A stretch of DNA of 64,000 bases, taken from positions 868,001-932,000 of the forward strand of contig NZ_BRLB01000001.1 of the NCBI RefSeq assembly GCF_027923465.1, given 5' to 3'. Positions 46,462 to 55,945 of this stretch are shown here, one piece after another (position 1 is the stretch's first letter; each line of letters opens with the position of its first letter). The notes beneath the pieces were generated by a model. The model did no database searches. It saw only the letters and a list, made by a program, of their open reading frames with translations, and was not told the DNA's origin. The stretch is from Vallitalea longa. GTDB lineage: Bacteria; Bacillota; Clostridia; Lachnospirales; Vallitaleaceae. The translations under genes were made by a program, and so were the position numbers.

Positions 46462-47471
46462 AAATACCTACATTCATCAAAAATAAAATATGGTCTATAA
46501 TCACACATCTTTTTTTGATAACATTCATAAGTGTTATGCTTTCCATATTTGATGTCAATAAATCAATAATTATTTTCATATGCATACTAATAATTATTAC
46601 AGAGATAGTAATTCTCTTAATAGAATATATACCCAAACGTATTTATTATAATAAACTTAATAAAATTCTAAATAATCTAGATAAAAAATTTTTCATTCAC
46701 GAATTAATAGATGAACCCTCTTTCCAAGAGGGTATCATATTACATGACGTCATCTATCAAGCTGCTAAATCTATGAATGATGAAATAGCTAAATATAAGA
46801 TATCACAAAATGAGTATAAAGAATATATCGAAACTTGGATACATGAAATAAAGACTCCTATCTTCTGTATTGATCTTATATGTGAAAATAACAAGAATAA
46901 AATGACTGAAAGTATATCAGAGGAAATCAATAAAATAAACTATTTCGTTGAACAGGCTCTATACTATGCTAGAAGTACGACACTAGAAAAAGATTACGTC
47001 ATCTCTAATACCAACCTAAAAGAAACTATTAAAAAATTAGTAAAAGCTCACGCTAAAGAACTTATAAAATATAAAGCAGAAATTAAATTTGACAATTTAG
47101 ATAAAAATGTTTACTGTGATTCTAAATGGACCTCTTTTATCTTAGGACAGATAATAACCAATAGTATAAAATATAGGAAAGAAACACTAACAATAACTTT
47201 TTCATCAATCGAAAACCCTAATAACATTATACTTATCATTCGTGATAATGGCATAGGGATTCCTAAGAAAGATATTGGAAGAGTTTTTAATAAAGGATTT
47301 ACTGGTGAAAATGGAAGAATATATGCTAAATCAACTGGTATAGGATTGTATCTATGTAAAAATCTTTGCAATAAAATGGGACTTTCATTAGAAATAGAAT
47401 CTCAAGTAGATAAAGGCACTATAGTGAGAATAATATTCCCAAAGGATAAGACAATTCTATTTGAGTCATAA
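46458..47471 (+). CDS. BceS-like intramembrane-sensing histidine kinase
   Basis: 337 residues. Two membrane helices (about 15-31 and 36-56) are joined by only a few residues (DVNKS), so no extracellular sensor exists; in this class the transporter itself detects the antibiotic. The phosphorylated His lies in WIHEIKTPIFC; then N-box NSIKYRKETL, GIGIPKKDIGRVFNKGFTGE and STGIGLYLCKN form the ATP-binding domain. Overlap of four bases with the regulator implies coupled translation. Confidence 0.93.
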   Translation: MKIPTFIKNKIWSIITHLFLITFISVMLSIFDVNKSIIIFICILIIITEIVILLIEYIPKRIYYNKLNKILNNLDKKFFIHELIDEPSFQEGIILHDVIYQAAKSMNDEIAKYKISQNEYKEYIETWIHEIKTPIFCIDLICENNKNKMTESISEEINKINYFVEQALYYARSTTLEKDYVISNTNLKETIKKLVKAHAKELIKYKAEIKFDNLDKNVYCDSKWTSFILGQIITNSIKYRKETLTITFSSIENPNNIILIIRDNGIGIPKKDIGRVFNKGFTGENGRIYAKSTGIGLYLCKNLCNKMGLSLEIESQVDKGTIVRIIFPKDKTILFES

Positions 47472-47493
47472 TATAATTACTCATTTTTGTTTG

Positions 47494-47507
47494 TTACATA
47501 ATTGTAA
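47494..47507 (+). promoter_or_regulatory. BceR-like box ahead of ABC transporter 2
   Basis: TTACA-TAAT-TGTAA fits TNACA-N4-TGTAA exactly. A further half-site ATGTAAG lies at 47513-47519. It sits 174 bases before the ATPase start, between the kinase gene and the transporter genes. Confidence 0.7.
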
Positions 47508-47680
47508 GCTATATGTAAGCCTATTCTAAGGTAGATAAGTGATATATTCTATATAGTAACTATATATCTTTATATAATATTAATAATGCAGAAAATAGAA
47601 TCAATATATTACATGCCATACTACATTTATAATGTAATGCTGAATCCATGATAATGATACATCATAAAAAGGAGAATACT

Positions 47681-48448
47681 GTGAGAACAATCCTAAGAGT
47701 TGAAAATATAGAAAAATACTACGGAAATAAAGGTAATGTGACTCATGCTATCAACAATATAAGTTTTGAAGTACAAGAAGGAGAATACATCGGTATAATG
47801 GGAGCATCAGGAAGTGGTAAAACTACTCTTCTTAATTGTATATCAACAATAGATACTGTCACTTCCGGTAAAATATTTATAGAGGATAAAGATATCACAA
47901 CACTCAATTCAAAACAAGTATCTACGTTCAGACGTAAGAATCTAGGATTCATATTTCAGGATTTCAACCTTCTTGATACACTTACTGGATATGAAAATAT
48001 TGCAATAGCTTTAACAATAATGAAAGAAAATCCTAAAAAGATTAATGGCATGATTAAAGATATTTCCAACAAATTAAGTATTACAGAAATACTTAATAAA
48101 TATCCTTATCAGATGTCAGGAGGACAGAAACAACGAGTAGCTAGTGCAAGAGCTATAGTTACCAACCCTTCCTTAGTTCTAGCTGATGAACCTACAGGTT
48201 CACTTGACAGTAAATCTTCAAAAATGTTGCTAGACAGTCTTGATAAGTTGAATAATGAGTTAAATACTACTATCCTTATGGTGACACATGATGTCTTTAC
48301 TGCCAGTTATTGTAATAGAATTCTATTTATAAAAGATGGTAAGATATTCAATGAAATAATTAAAGGTGATGATTCCAGAAAAGACTTTTTTGATAGGATT
48401 ATCGAGATCATATCCTTACTTGGAGGCGATACTGACAATGTTTATTAA
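47681..48448 (+). CDS. Bce-type ABC transporter ATP-binding protein
   Basis: 255 residues from a GTG at 47681; GGAG is six bases upstream, which is why I prefer it to the ATG at 47648. It has Walker A GASGSGKTT, Q-loop FIFQDFN, signature MSGGQKQR, Walker B LVLADEPTGSLD and VTHD. It is close to the ATPase at 587-1351. The permease start lies inside its last codons (11-base overlap). Confidence 0.94.
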   Translation: MRTILRVENIEKYYGNKGNVTHAINNISFEVQEGEYIGIMGASGSGKTTLLNCISTIDTVTSGKIFIEDKDITTLNSKQVSTFRRKNLGFIFQDFNLLDTLTGYENIAIALTIMKENPKKINGMIKDISNKLSITEILNKYPYQMSGGQKQRVASARAIVTNPSLVLADEPTGSLDSKSSKMLLDSLDKLNNELNTTILMVTHDVFTASYCNRILFIKDGKIFNEIIKGDDSRKDFFDRIIEIISLLGGDTDNVY

Positions 48449-50411
48449 GCTCTCATATAAAAATGCATCCCGGAGTATAAAAGATTATGGTATCTATTTC
48501 CTGACTCTAGTATTCGGGGTATGTATATTCTATATGTTTAATTCTATAGATGCCCAAAAAGGAATAATGGCTCTTACTCAAACTGAGAATCAAGCAATAA
48601 AATCCTTGACATCAATATTAGATATCATATCTTTTTTTATTTCTATAGTATTAGGTTTTCTGATTGTTTATGCTAATGGATATCTTATAAAAAGGCGTAA
48701 AAAAGAATTAGGAATCTACCTGACTCTCGGAATGGAGAAACGTCAAATATCAATGATACTTGTATTTGAAACTATTGTACTGGCAATAGTTGCATTATTG
48801 GTAGGTCTGACTATTGGAATATTAGGCTCTCATATAATGTCAATATTTACAGCAAAAATGTTTGAAGTCAATATGGCTTCTTTCAAGTTCATATTTTCAC
48901 CTAATGCTGCTCTTAAGAGTGTTATCTATTTTTCTGTAATATTTGTTGTAGTAACATTGTTTAATACTATTACCGTATCCAAATGTAGATTAATTGATTT
49001 ATTATATGCCAATAAAAAGAATCAAGAATTAAGATTGAGGAATACTTCAAAATCAATATTTTTATTTATCATATCACTCATATGTCTTGCATCTGCTTAC
49101 TACTTAATTCTTACAAACGGTATTATCAATATATCAACTGGATTCTTTTTAACATTACTATTAGGTATACTCGGAACATATTTGTTTTTCTTATCAATAG
49201 CATCTATATTAACTAAAACAATGATGAGAACTAAAAAACTGTATCTCAAAAACCTTAATATGTTTGTTGTCCGTCAGATAAGCAGTATGGTAAACACTAA
49301 CGTAATTTCAATGACAATCGTTTGTATCACTTTATTGCTAGCAATCGGTACTCTTTCATCAGGAGTTAGTATGGCTAATTTTTTTTCATCAGACCTTACA
49401 AGTAAAACTCCTTTTGATATATCATTTTTCTATCATGATGATTTTGACATTAAAGAAGATAAATTAAGTCACGATCTAGAACAGTATACTGATATAAGCA
49501 AATATACTTCATCAATTAATATTTTTTCTACTTACAGTGATAAGAATCTATCATACGAAGATATAATAATAGATAAAACCATTCAGTTAACAGGATATTT
49601 CTATAGATACCCTGTAGATATAATTTCATTAAGCGATTATAATAAAAACGCTGAATCACAAGGTCATAAAACATTAAGTTTATCAAATGATGAATTTGCA
49701 GTTATTAATACATGGGATAAATTAGATAACAATTTTAAATTGATCGAAAATAACAATATCACTATAGATATAAATAAAAAAGATTTATACTTAAGCAAGA
49801 TTATTAAAACTCAAATGTACAGCAATGATAGAGTTGTACTATCACCCACTTTAATTGTTAATGATAGTTTAGTAAAAAATATGATAAAAACCCAAATAAC
49901 ACTTAATGCTAATTTTAATAATAAAGAGGATGAAAACAACTTTTTGTCACAATACAGAAATTCACCTCACAGATATCCTTATTTTTCTAAGGATAATATA
50001 TATACACAAGCTGTAGAAGGTAAAACAATTTCTGCATTTCTTGCAATTTATCTGGGATTTGTATTTCTAATAACTTGTGCAGCCATATTATCTATACAGC
50101 AATTATCACAATCAAGCGATAATAAATATAGATATGAGTTGTTAAAGAACTTAGGTACAGATGAAAACATGCTTAATAGAACATTGTTCTATCAGATATT
50201 AATATATTTCTTAATGCCTCTATCATTAGCTATCGTTCATTCCATTGTTGGACTTACAGCAGTCAATGCATTTATTATTGAATTCAGCAATGTAAATATT
50301 ATTAGAAATATCGTAATCTCAGCATTATTCCTTATAATAATATACGGATCTTATTTTGTAGCAACATATATAGGAAGTAAAAATGTTATAAGAAGCAAGA
50401 AAATGATATGA
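48438..50411 (+). CDS. Bce-type ABC transporter permease
   Basis: 657 residues from the ATG at 48438, with GGAGG eleven bases upstream; a longer upstream reading frame lacks a ribosome site. There are ten membrane helices in two FtsX-type blocks. KRRKKELGIYLTLGMEKRQI follows the first pair, and a large extracellular domain lies between helices 7 and 8 (about residues 325-530). That domain is the expected antibiotic or lipid-intermediate binding region in BceB proteins. It completes the resistance module with 45796-48448. The peptide it protects against is unknown. Confidence 0.93.
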   Translation: MFIKLSYKNASRSIKDYGIYFLTLVFGVCIFYMFNSIDAQKGIMALTQTENQAIKSLTSILDIISFFISIVLGFLIVYANGYLIKRRKKELGIYLTLGMEKRQISMILVFETIVLAIVALLVGLTIGILGSHIMSIFTAKMFEVNMASFKFIFSPNAALKSVIYFSVIFVVVTLFNTITVSKCRLIDLLYANKKNQELRLRNTSKSIFLFIISLICLASAYYLILTNGIINISTGFFLTLLLGILGTYLFFLSIASILTKTMMRTKKLYLKNLNMFVVRQISSMVNTNVISMTIVCITLLLAIGTLSSGVSMANFFSSDLTSKTPFDISFFYHDDFDIKEDKLSHDLEQYTDISKYTSSINIFSTYSDKNLSYEDIIIDKTIQLTGYFYRYPVDIISLSDYNKNAESQGHKTLSLSNDEFAVINTWDKLDNNFKLIENNNITIDINKKDLYLSKIIKTQMYSNDRVVLSPTLIVNDSLVKNMIKTQITLNANFNNKEDENNFLSQYRNSPHRYPYFSKDNIYTQAVEGKTISAFLAIYLGFVFLITCAAILSIQQLSQSSDNKYRYELLKNLGTDENMLNRTLFYQILIYFLMPLSLAIVHSIVGLTAVNAFIIEFSNVNIIRNIVISALFLIIIYGSYFVATYIGSKNVIRSKKMI

Positions 50412-50538
50412 GAAATAATTTATAATTGTCTTTACTAATATCATTAATTATTAATATATAAACAACACACCAATTAAAAGAAAACTCCTCTATGTATAGT
50501 AAATATTACATTTGCTATATACAGTGGGTATGTTTCAA

Positions 50539-50976
50539 CTATAAATCAATCTTTGCAGCAAGCTCCCCTTCAAAGACTTCACCAGTCTTTACGAATCCTA
50601 CACTTTCATATAGTTTATCTGCTATTATATTTTCTGGTTCAAAACTAGTGTAAAAAGGTGTTTTTCCATATTTCTCTTTTACAAAATCCAGTAGTTTTAA
50701 CACTGTGGCTCTTCCATATCCTTTTTTCTGATATTTCCTGTCAACCATTAATCTACACATTCCCATACTATTGTCTTCTTCATCTATTTCATACATAGTA
50801 AATCCAACCATTGTATCACCATCGTATACAGCTAGAGGAAATAGATTCTTTTCATATATAGACTGCAATATAGAATATGAATTATCTGCTACAAATTCTT
50901 CTTGATCCTTGAAAACCTTTAATTTAATACATTCTTCCCAATTATCACCATTGATCTCTTTAAATATTAGATTCAT
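50539..50976 (-). CDS. GNAT acetyltransferase, spermidine N-acetyltransferase-like
   Basis: 145 residues. MCRLMVDRKYQKKGYGRATV is the acetyl-CoA loop (QKKGYG), and IIADKLYESVGFVKTGEVFE matches the C-terminus of the Bacillus PaiA/Blt-like polyamine acetyltransferases. GGAGGG lies before the ATG. It converges on the Bce permease gene; an imperfect hairpin at about 50493-50523 separates them. Polyamine specificity is inferred from motif style only. Confidence 0.85.
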   Translation of the reverse strand: MNLIFKEINGDNWEECIKLKVFKDQEEFVADNSYSILQSIYEKNLFPLAVYDGDTMVGFTMYEIDEEDNSMGMCRLMVDRKYQKKGYGRATVLKLLDFVKEKYGKTPFYTSFEPENIIADKLYESVGFVKTGEVFEGELAAKIDL

Positions 50977-51208
50977 AATACCCTCCCGATTCTCTTATTC
51001 TTATAAATACCTTAATTTACTTGAAATAGCTATCTTATTATAATCCTGGCTAATTTCTAGTCATATTTTTAGAAATAACTAGTTAAATATAATATTATAT
51101 TATTACATTTTCTTTGTCAAAATTAATTTAGTTCATTTTTATATATGATATAAGAAGTAGTCTCTATATTATTCTCTTACATATACCTTCATTAATAAAC
51201 CAAATATA

Positions 51209-52078
51209 CTAAAATATAATATGTACATTATCATCATATGCAAGTCCCATAAACTCTTCATTAGTAATGTTTTTATCAATTTCTTCTATGGAATTATCAT
51301 CTTTAGAAATTGTTAATTTAATTCTTTTTTGTTTTCTGTATTTATTAATATTATCTATGTTATTGTCCATTTTATCATTATTTATAAGTTCCCATAGAAC
51401 CAAATTGTTAGTTTTAAATGTTATTGTACCTTGCTTCATTTGAGATAATATTTCATCTTTATATAATTTCTTGCACTCTGCTTTACTTTTAATAGCATAT
51501 ACGTCTTTATCATAAGTTAGAATTGTAATATTAGAGACACAACCATTATAATGATACGCTAGAAGATATGATAATACTAGAATTGAAATCTATCCAGCAT
51601 TTTTTCTTTTAATTCTTCCATTTGCTAAATAATCTCCTTTAAACCCATTTTCATAAATGTTTTTCAACCATACATTATATTCTATTTCTATATCTTCTAG
51701 CTCTTTCCCTTTAATTATATTCTTCTGTATAAAACTATTAACCTCAGCTATAGGAAAACAACAAGAAAAAAATATCTTCATCAATAATAAATCTCTTGAA
51801 TCAACTAATTCTAGATAATCATTCTCATCTATATAATAGATATCTATATCTAATAATTCATTTATAGAATCTATGAACTTTTGCCTTTTATCACTATCGT
51901 TAATTTCAAGTCTAACCCATTCAGGTATAAATATAATATGATAATTTTTAAAAATTACCAGTAATTGTTCGTCATTTAAATATGTTAAAAACTCCACCAT
52001 CTTATTATCCAGTATACCTATATTAAGAGAACTATTAGAACCCAAGTATTTTTTCAAAGATAATATATCAGTTATCAT
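51209..52078 (-). pseudogene. PIN-like toxin-type gene interrupted by an in-frame amber stop
   Basis: A 162-codon 5' part (MITDILSLKKYLGSNSSLNI) stops at TAG 51590-51592 after IKRKNAG. The same frame continues without interruption for 126 codons (ISILVLSYLLAYH, NITILTYDKDVYAIKS) to 51209, with no ribosome site or ATG at the junction. In PIN-like nucleases a GE followed by hydrophobic residues is common at this place, so the codon was probably GAG or GAA. The N-terminal half has the WVRLEIND strand and the C-terminal half the TILTYDKD strand of such folds. The stop removes the acidic residue and the end. Its start overlaps the ImmA/IrrE gene by 11 bases. A sequencing error or natural readthrough is possible. 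Confidence 0.65.
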
Positions 52079-52865
52079 TTGTAATTTCCTCTTTAATCTT
52101 TTGTGCTTTTTCTCTTAATTTTTTTAGGAATACTAAATTATCTTTATGGTATGTTTCATCTGGATTTTCTTCTATTTGTCTTTCTATTATTTTATCTAAT
52201 CCTCCGAAATTAATAACATATGATGGTTTAACTAATTCAACATCTAATTCAAGTCTTTCAAACTCTTCAATTAAATTTAAATCCAAATCGAAATGTTCTA
52301 AAATACTTTTTTGCAATTTAATATTATTATATTTTATTTTACTATCTTGATACAGTTGTATCAGAACTGCTTTATAAGGTGCTTTATATGCATTCATACA
52401 TTTAATTATCTTATCTATAAAATTTTCATCCTCTATTGAAAAAAAATATTCATAAATATTACCTAACATCATACAAGCAGCAAAATAATCTGCTTTTCTT
52501 TCGTTATAGTTCAGATCAATATTTATATTGTGATTATAATCCATTTGTTCTTCATCGTAGAATAAGTGATATATTTCATGCCACGCTACAAAATATTGAT
52601 ATACTCTAGGTTGAGCAGTATTAATAATTGGGATTTTCAACTTATCTTTTGTAATTATTACTCCACCAAAATGTTTATCATCAAAAACTGTCTGTATTAA
52701 ATTATTCCTATTTAATATATCAAAGGATAACTTTTCATGACTTGATAATCCCGATTTATTATGTCTTCTAGTAATATCTAAAGCAAAGATATCTATTTCA
52801 TTAGAAATAATTATATTCATATTAATTACTTCATCTAGATTATTAGAACCTATTTTCTTAAACAT
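52068..52865 (-). CDS. ImmA/IrrE-family zinc metallopeptidase
   Basis: 265 residues. The metal site is HExxH in FVAWHEIYHLFYDEEQ, followed by ERKADYFAACMMLGN with the third zinc ligand. Members cleave repressors of the XRE type to start a programme (ImmA in ICEBs1, IrrE/PprI in Deinococcus). Upstream by 20 bases is a XRE gene that is the natural target, and downstream is the broken PIN-like gene. I infer a three-part regulated system, protease, repressor and effector. AAGGATTGGTGAG lies before the ATG. Confidence 0.87.
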   Translation of the reverse strand: MFKKIGSNNLDEVINMNIIISNEIDIFALDITRRHNKSGLSSHEKLSFDILNRNNLIQTVFDDKHFGGVIITKDKLKIPIINTAQPRVYQYFVAWHEIYHLFYDEEQMDYNHNINIDLNYNERKADYFAACMMLGNIYEYFFSIEDENFIDKIIKCMNAYKAPYKAVLIQLYQDSKIKYNNIKLQKSILEHFDLDLNLIEEFERLELDVELVKPSYVINFGGLDKIIERQIEENPDETYHKDNLVFLKKLREKAQKIKEEITNDN

Positions 52866-52885
52866 TCACTCACCAATCCTTTTAT

Positions 52886-53251
52886 CTAAGAATATATTTC
52901 ATACAAACTAATAATATCTTCAATTATTCCTACCATTTCTTTTGAATTATTGTTCATCTCATAATCTTCTGGTGCATGGTTAGAAAATGAATATTGTAGA
53001 TTATTTGTTTTAGTATATTCACTTTCTATTAAATCATCTATTGTGATTTTTTGGTTTGCAATAATTTTTCTTATGTGTGTCTCAAAAGTTGTAATACTAT
53101 TAATTTCACCATTTATCAGCCTATTTAGTGTAGGTCGTGATATGTCAACTAATGTTGAAAAAGTTGATTTAGTAAAACCTTTCTTCTTGATATACTGTAA
53201 AATATTTTTTCCCATTTGCTTTCTTTCAATAAATAATGTGTTAATATCCAT
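52886..53251 (-). CDS. XRE-family regulator of the ImmA/PIN-like operon
   Basis: 121 residues. The helix-turn-helix is at about 20-75 (GKNILQYIKKKGFTKSTFST, LVDISRPTLNRLINGEINSI). The C-terminal part is acidic and short and may be the protease-sensitive region. GGAGG precedes the ATG. It is the first gene of the operon and likely represses it. Confidence 0.85.
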   Translation of the reverse strand: MDINTLFIERKQMGKNILQYIKKKGFTKSTFSTLVDISRPTLNRLINGEINSITTFETHIRKIIANQKITIDDLIESEYTKTNNLQYSFSNHAPEDYEMNNNSKEMVGIIEDIISLYEIYS

Positions 53252-53367
53252 AATACCACCTCCTATTTTATATTATTATACCCTTATATAATAATATTAT
53301 ATCATATTAGTTATTAAAATGCACATAATTGTAAAAAATATTTTTACAATTTTATATAGATACTTAT

Positions 53368-53830
53368 TTATTGTTTCATTAAATGCTTTATAAATCTCTG
53401 TGTAGGATATCCATATTCCATTGTTAATTCATCTTCTATGAATCCTAGACTTTTATATAATCTGCGAGGAGCTATACCTTTGGAGTCATCTTCTCTGTAT
53501 GTGGTTACTGTAATGGTAGATTGTGGATTAAATAGTTGGAAAGAGAATTTTAATAATTCTGAAGCTATACCTTTTTTCCTATAGTTTGGGTGTACAGCCA
53601 AGAAACATATTTCAGATTTCTTCTTACTGATAATAAGCAGTCCTACTATCCTTATCATCATATCTAGCTAATATTCCTGTTTTTCGTTTGATGGTTTTCT
53701 TCATCCCTTCTCTATAATCATCTATATCTAATCCTGGAAAATCATCTTTGACCAGTTCCACCAAGTCCATCCATTCGTCTAAATCATTATATTCGGCGTA
53801 AGAAATCTTGTATTGGTAATTAGTCTTCAT
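53368..53830 (-). pseudogene. Frameshifted GNAT acetyltransferase
   Basis: The first part (start ATG 53830 with GAGGTGAG before it) reads MKTNYQYKISYAEYND to ILARYDDKDSRTAYYQ-stop. The rest of the GNAT fold continues in another frame: IVGLLIISKKKSEICFLAVH, then YRKKGIASELL (acetyl-CoA loop) and SLGFIEDELTMEYGYPTQ. Removing one base of the CC pair near 53650-53651 (GG on the coding strand) restores ILARYDDKIVGLLII. So a single inserted base breaks the gene, or the base is a sequencing error. Confidence 0.8.
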
Positions 53831-54068
53831 GTAATCTCACCTCTTTAAATAAAATATATATTTTTATTTAGTAATCTATTTCACATAAGTGTTTATATTA
53901 TACACATAAACTGTTATGTTTTACTAGATATTTCTATTTTATATTGTATTATGTCATATAGAGTAAAATAAAAAGGAATAATAAAATCAAAGTTTATCAA
54001 AATTATATTGATATTATTCCTACTATAAAATATAATATATTTATAAAATATATATAGGGTGATGTATA

Positions 54069-54986
54069 ATGAATTATATAAAAGTTGTACAAGCTGCTAA
54101 AAAATGGGGACTTACACCTCGTAGAGTAAGAGTTTTGTGCTCAGAAAACAAGATAAAAGGAGTAAAGAAAGATGGGAACATATATCTAATTCCTGAAAAC
54201 TCTCCAAGACCTGTAGATGGAAGAATTCTTAGATGTAAAATTATTGACAGTGCTTTTGTTCCGGAATTCCACCATTTAGAATCATTAAAAAAAGAATTAG
54301 ACAGCAAGAGACCTTTGACAGCTGGAGAAATTGAGAGACTTAGGAATGATTTCCTAATAAATTTCACATACAATTCTAATGCCATTGAAGGAAACACATT
54401 AACAATAAAAGAAACCGCTATGGTACTAGAAGGATTAACTATTGACAAGAAACCATTAAAAGATCACTTGGAAGCTGTGGGTCACCGTGATGCTTTCTTA
54501 TTTATTGAAGACTTGGCTAAGAAAGGTGTTCCTATTAACGAAAAAACTATTAAAGATATACATTCATTAGTTTTAATGAATAAACCCGAAGATAAAGGAG
54601 TTTTTAGACGAATACCTGTTACAATCATGGGAGCATATACTAATCCTGTCCAACCATACATGATTGAACCTAAGATAACTGAGCTTATATTAAATAATGA
54701 ACAACGAATAAAATCTATGTATATAGTTGAACGTATTGCAAGATTTCACTTGGAATTTGAGGGTATTCATCCTTTTATTGACGGCAATGGAAGAACTGGT
54801 AGATTGATTCTTAATTTGGATTTGATACAGAACGGATTTCCACCAATCAATATTAAATTTTCAGATAGAAAAAGATATTACGAAGCTTTTGATAGTTTTT
54901 ATCGTGATGAAGACGCAAGTGTTATGATTAACCTTATATCTGAATATCTGGAAGAACGGTTAAATGAATATCTTAATATTTTATGA
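54069..54986 (+). CDS. Fic-domain protein (AMPylase-type) with N-terminal helix-turn-helix
   Basis: 305 residues. Residues 1-45 (AAKKWGLTPRRVRVLCSENK, KDGNIYLIP) form a small DNA-binding-like domain. Residues 90-290 are a Fic domain with the complete catalytic motif HPFIDGNGRTGR, so nucleotide transfer is plausible. The inhibitory helix motif SNAIEGN lies N-terminal to it at about 103-109 (class II, intramolecular inhibition). GGTGATG lies ahead of the ATG. A strong terminator follows. The target is unknown. No antitoxin gene accompanies it, as expected for a self-inhibited class. Confidence 0.92.
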   Translation: MNYIKVVQAAKKWGLTPRRVRVLCSENKIKGVKKDGNIYLIPENSPRPVDGRILRCKIIDSAFVPEFHHLESLKKELDSKRPLTAGEIERLRNDFLINFTYNSNAIEGNTLTIKETAMVLEGLTIDKKPLKDHLEAVGHRDAFLFIEDLAKKGVPINEKTIKDIHSLVLMNKPEDKGVFRRIPVTIMGAYTNPVQPYMIEPKITELILNNEQRIKSMYIVERIARFHLEFEGIHPFIDGNGRTGRLILNLDLIQNGFPPINIKFSDRKRYYEAFDSFYRDEDASVMINLISEYLEERLNEYLNIL

Positions 54987-55053
54987 TTAGTAACTAGAGT
55001 TAATATATATTAATAATTATTATTCATACCTAGTCGAATAATAATAATAAGAT

Positions 55054-55114
55054 GAGTGCATCCTTTGGGATGGGTTACCTAGGTAACTCCCCCAAAGAGT
55101 ATAGCACTCTTTTA
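55054..55114 (+). terminator. Nested three-part terminator after the Fic gene
   Basis: An outer stem GAGTGC/GCACTC, a middle stem CTTTGGG/CCCAAAG and an inner 14-base palindrome GTTACCTAGGTAAC stack into one long hairpin, followed by TTTTATTA. Confidence 0.75.
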
Positions 55115-55175
55115 TTACATAAAAAGACTAAATTGATCATAAAATTTACTATTAATAGAGTTTAATCCCATCATT

Positions 55176-55394
55176 TCAAGAACGTGAATACGGTTTCTTA
55201 ACATCCGTTAACCCTAAAATATAGTCTATACTAGTTTTATAATGTAGAGCAAGTTTAATTAATATATGAGTAGGTATATCTCTTTGCCCTAGCTCGTATT
55301 TTCCATATCCTGTTTGGCTACAATTTAATATTTTTGCAATTTCCTTTTGAGTAAAATCATTATCCTCTCTTAAACTTTTTATTCTATCATACAT
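55176..55394 (-). CDS. Small XRE-family repressor
   Basis: 72 residues from the ATG at 55394, chosen because GAGGTGA lies eight bases before it; a longer upstream frame has no ribosome site and would cross the operator. It is a bare helix-turn-helix protein (LREDNDFTQKEIAKILNCSQ, TGYGKYELGQRDIPTHILIK) with a short basic tail. It faces the gene at 55526 across a region that contains a 19-base palindrome, so it probably represses that gene and itself. Confidence 0.88.
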   Translation of the reverse strand: MYDRIKSLREDNDFTQKEIAKILNCSQTGYGKYELGQRDIPTHILIKLALHYKTSIDYILGLTDVKKPYSRS

Positions 55395-55443
55395 TTTATT
55401 AATCACCTCATGAAACCATTTTATACTAATACATATTGGCTTA

Positions 55444-55472
55444 TTGACTTTTAAGACAAATTGGCTTAAAAT
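55444..55472 (+). promoter_or_regulatory. Promoter of the small gene with the XRE operator in its spacer
   Basis: TTGACT-N17-TAAAAT. The near-perfect palindrome TTAAGACAAATTGGCTTAA (55451-55469, eight of nine pairs) fills the spacer. ATTGGCTTA occurs a second time at 55435-55443. Binding there would block polymerase. Confidence 0.65.
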
Positions 55473-55525
55473 ATTTATATATAGCATACACATCTATAAA
55501 ATTTATTATGTATGGAGGAATAAAT

Positions 55526-55816
55526 ATGATAGAAACTTACTCTTCACTATTTAACGTTCTAATTCAAGAAATAGTAGACGATAGATTAAAGAATTCACTA
55601 ACCAATAATATTGACATACAAAAAGAAAAGTCCTTTCAACCTAATTTTGAAGAAGATTTCAGAACAGTTTTTGAAAGATTAGAGGAAAAAGATAAGAAAG
55701 CTATAGACGATTATCTGTGCATGAATAATGCTATCAACAGCATCATCTTCTGTGATATGTATAGATATGGTTTTTATGATTGCATTAAACTGTTAAAGGA
55801 GTTAAAAGTATTATAA
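55526..55816 (+). CDS. Small hypothetical protein under XRE control
   Basis: 96 residues from the ATG at 55526, with GGAGG seven bases before it; an in-frame ATG at 55508 lacks a site. It is an acidic, mostly helical protein (MIETYSSLFNVLIQEIVDDR, FRTVFERLEEKDKKAIDDYL) ending in FCDMYRYGFYDCIKLLKEL. The tail resembles a family of about 90-residue Clostridia proteins (perhaps DUF6809), which I cannot confirm. Divergent from the XRE gene, with a palindromic operator between. Confidence 0.7.
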   Translation: MIETYSSLFNVLIQEIVDDRLKNSLTNNIDIQKEKSFQPNFEEDFRTVFERLEEKDKKAIDDYLCMNNAINSIIFCDMYRYGFYDCIKLLKELKVL

Positions 55817-55850
55817 TCGCTAACTATGATAACCCCTTTCTTACACATAA

Positions 55851-55897
55851 ATAGAGATACAATTTAGCACTTTTACTATGCTAAGTTGTATCTCTAT
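55851..55897. terminator. Long hairpin, 19-bp stem
   Basis: ATAGAGATACAATTTAGCA pairs with TGCTAAGTTGTATCTCTAT with one wobble and a 9-base loop. It lies between the small-protein gene and the holin-like toxin and may end the former or lie in the toxin leader. Confidence 0.75.
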
Positions 55898-55945
55898 TCA
55901 TAATTAATAAACATATTTATTATTGAAGATAAGGGGGTGGCGCCC

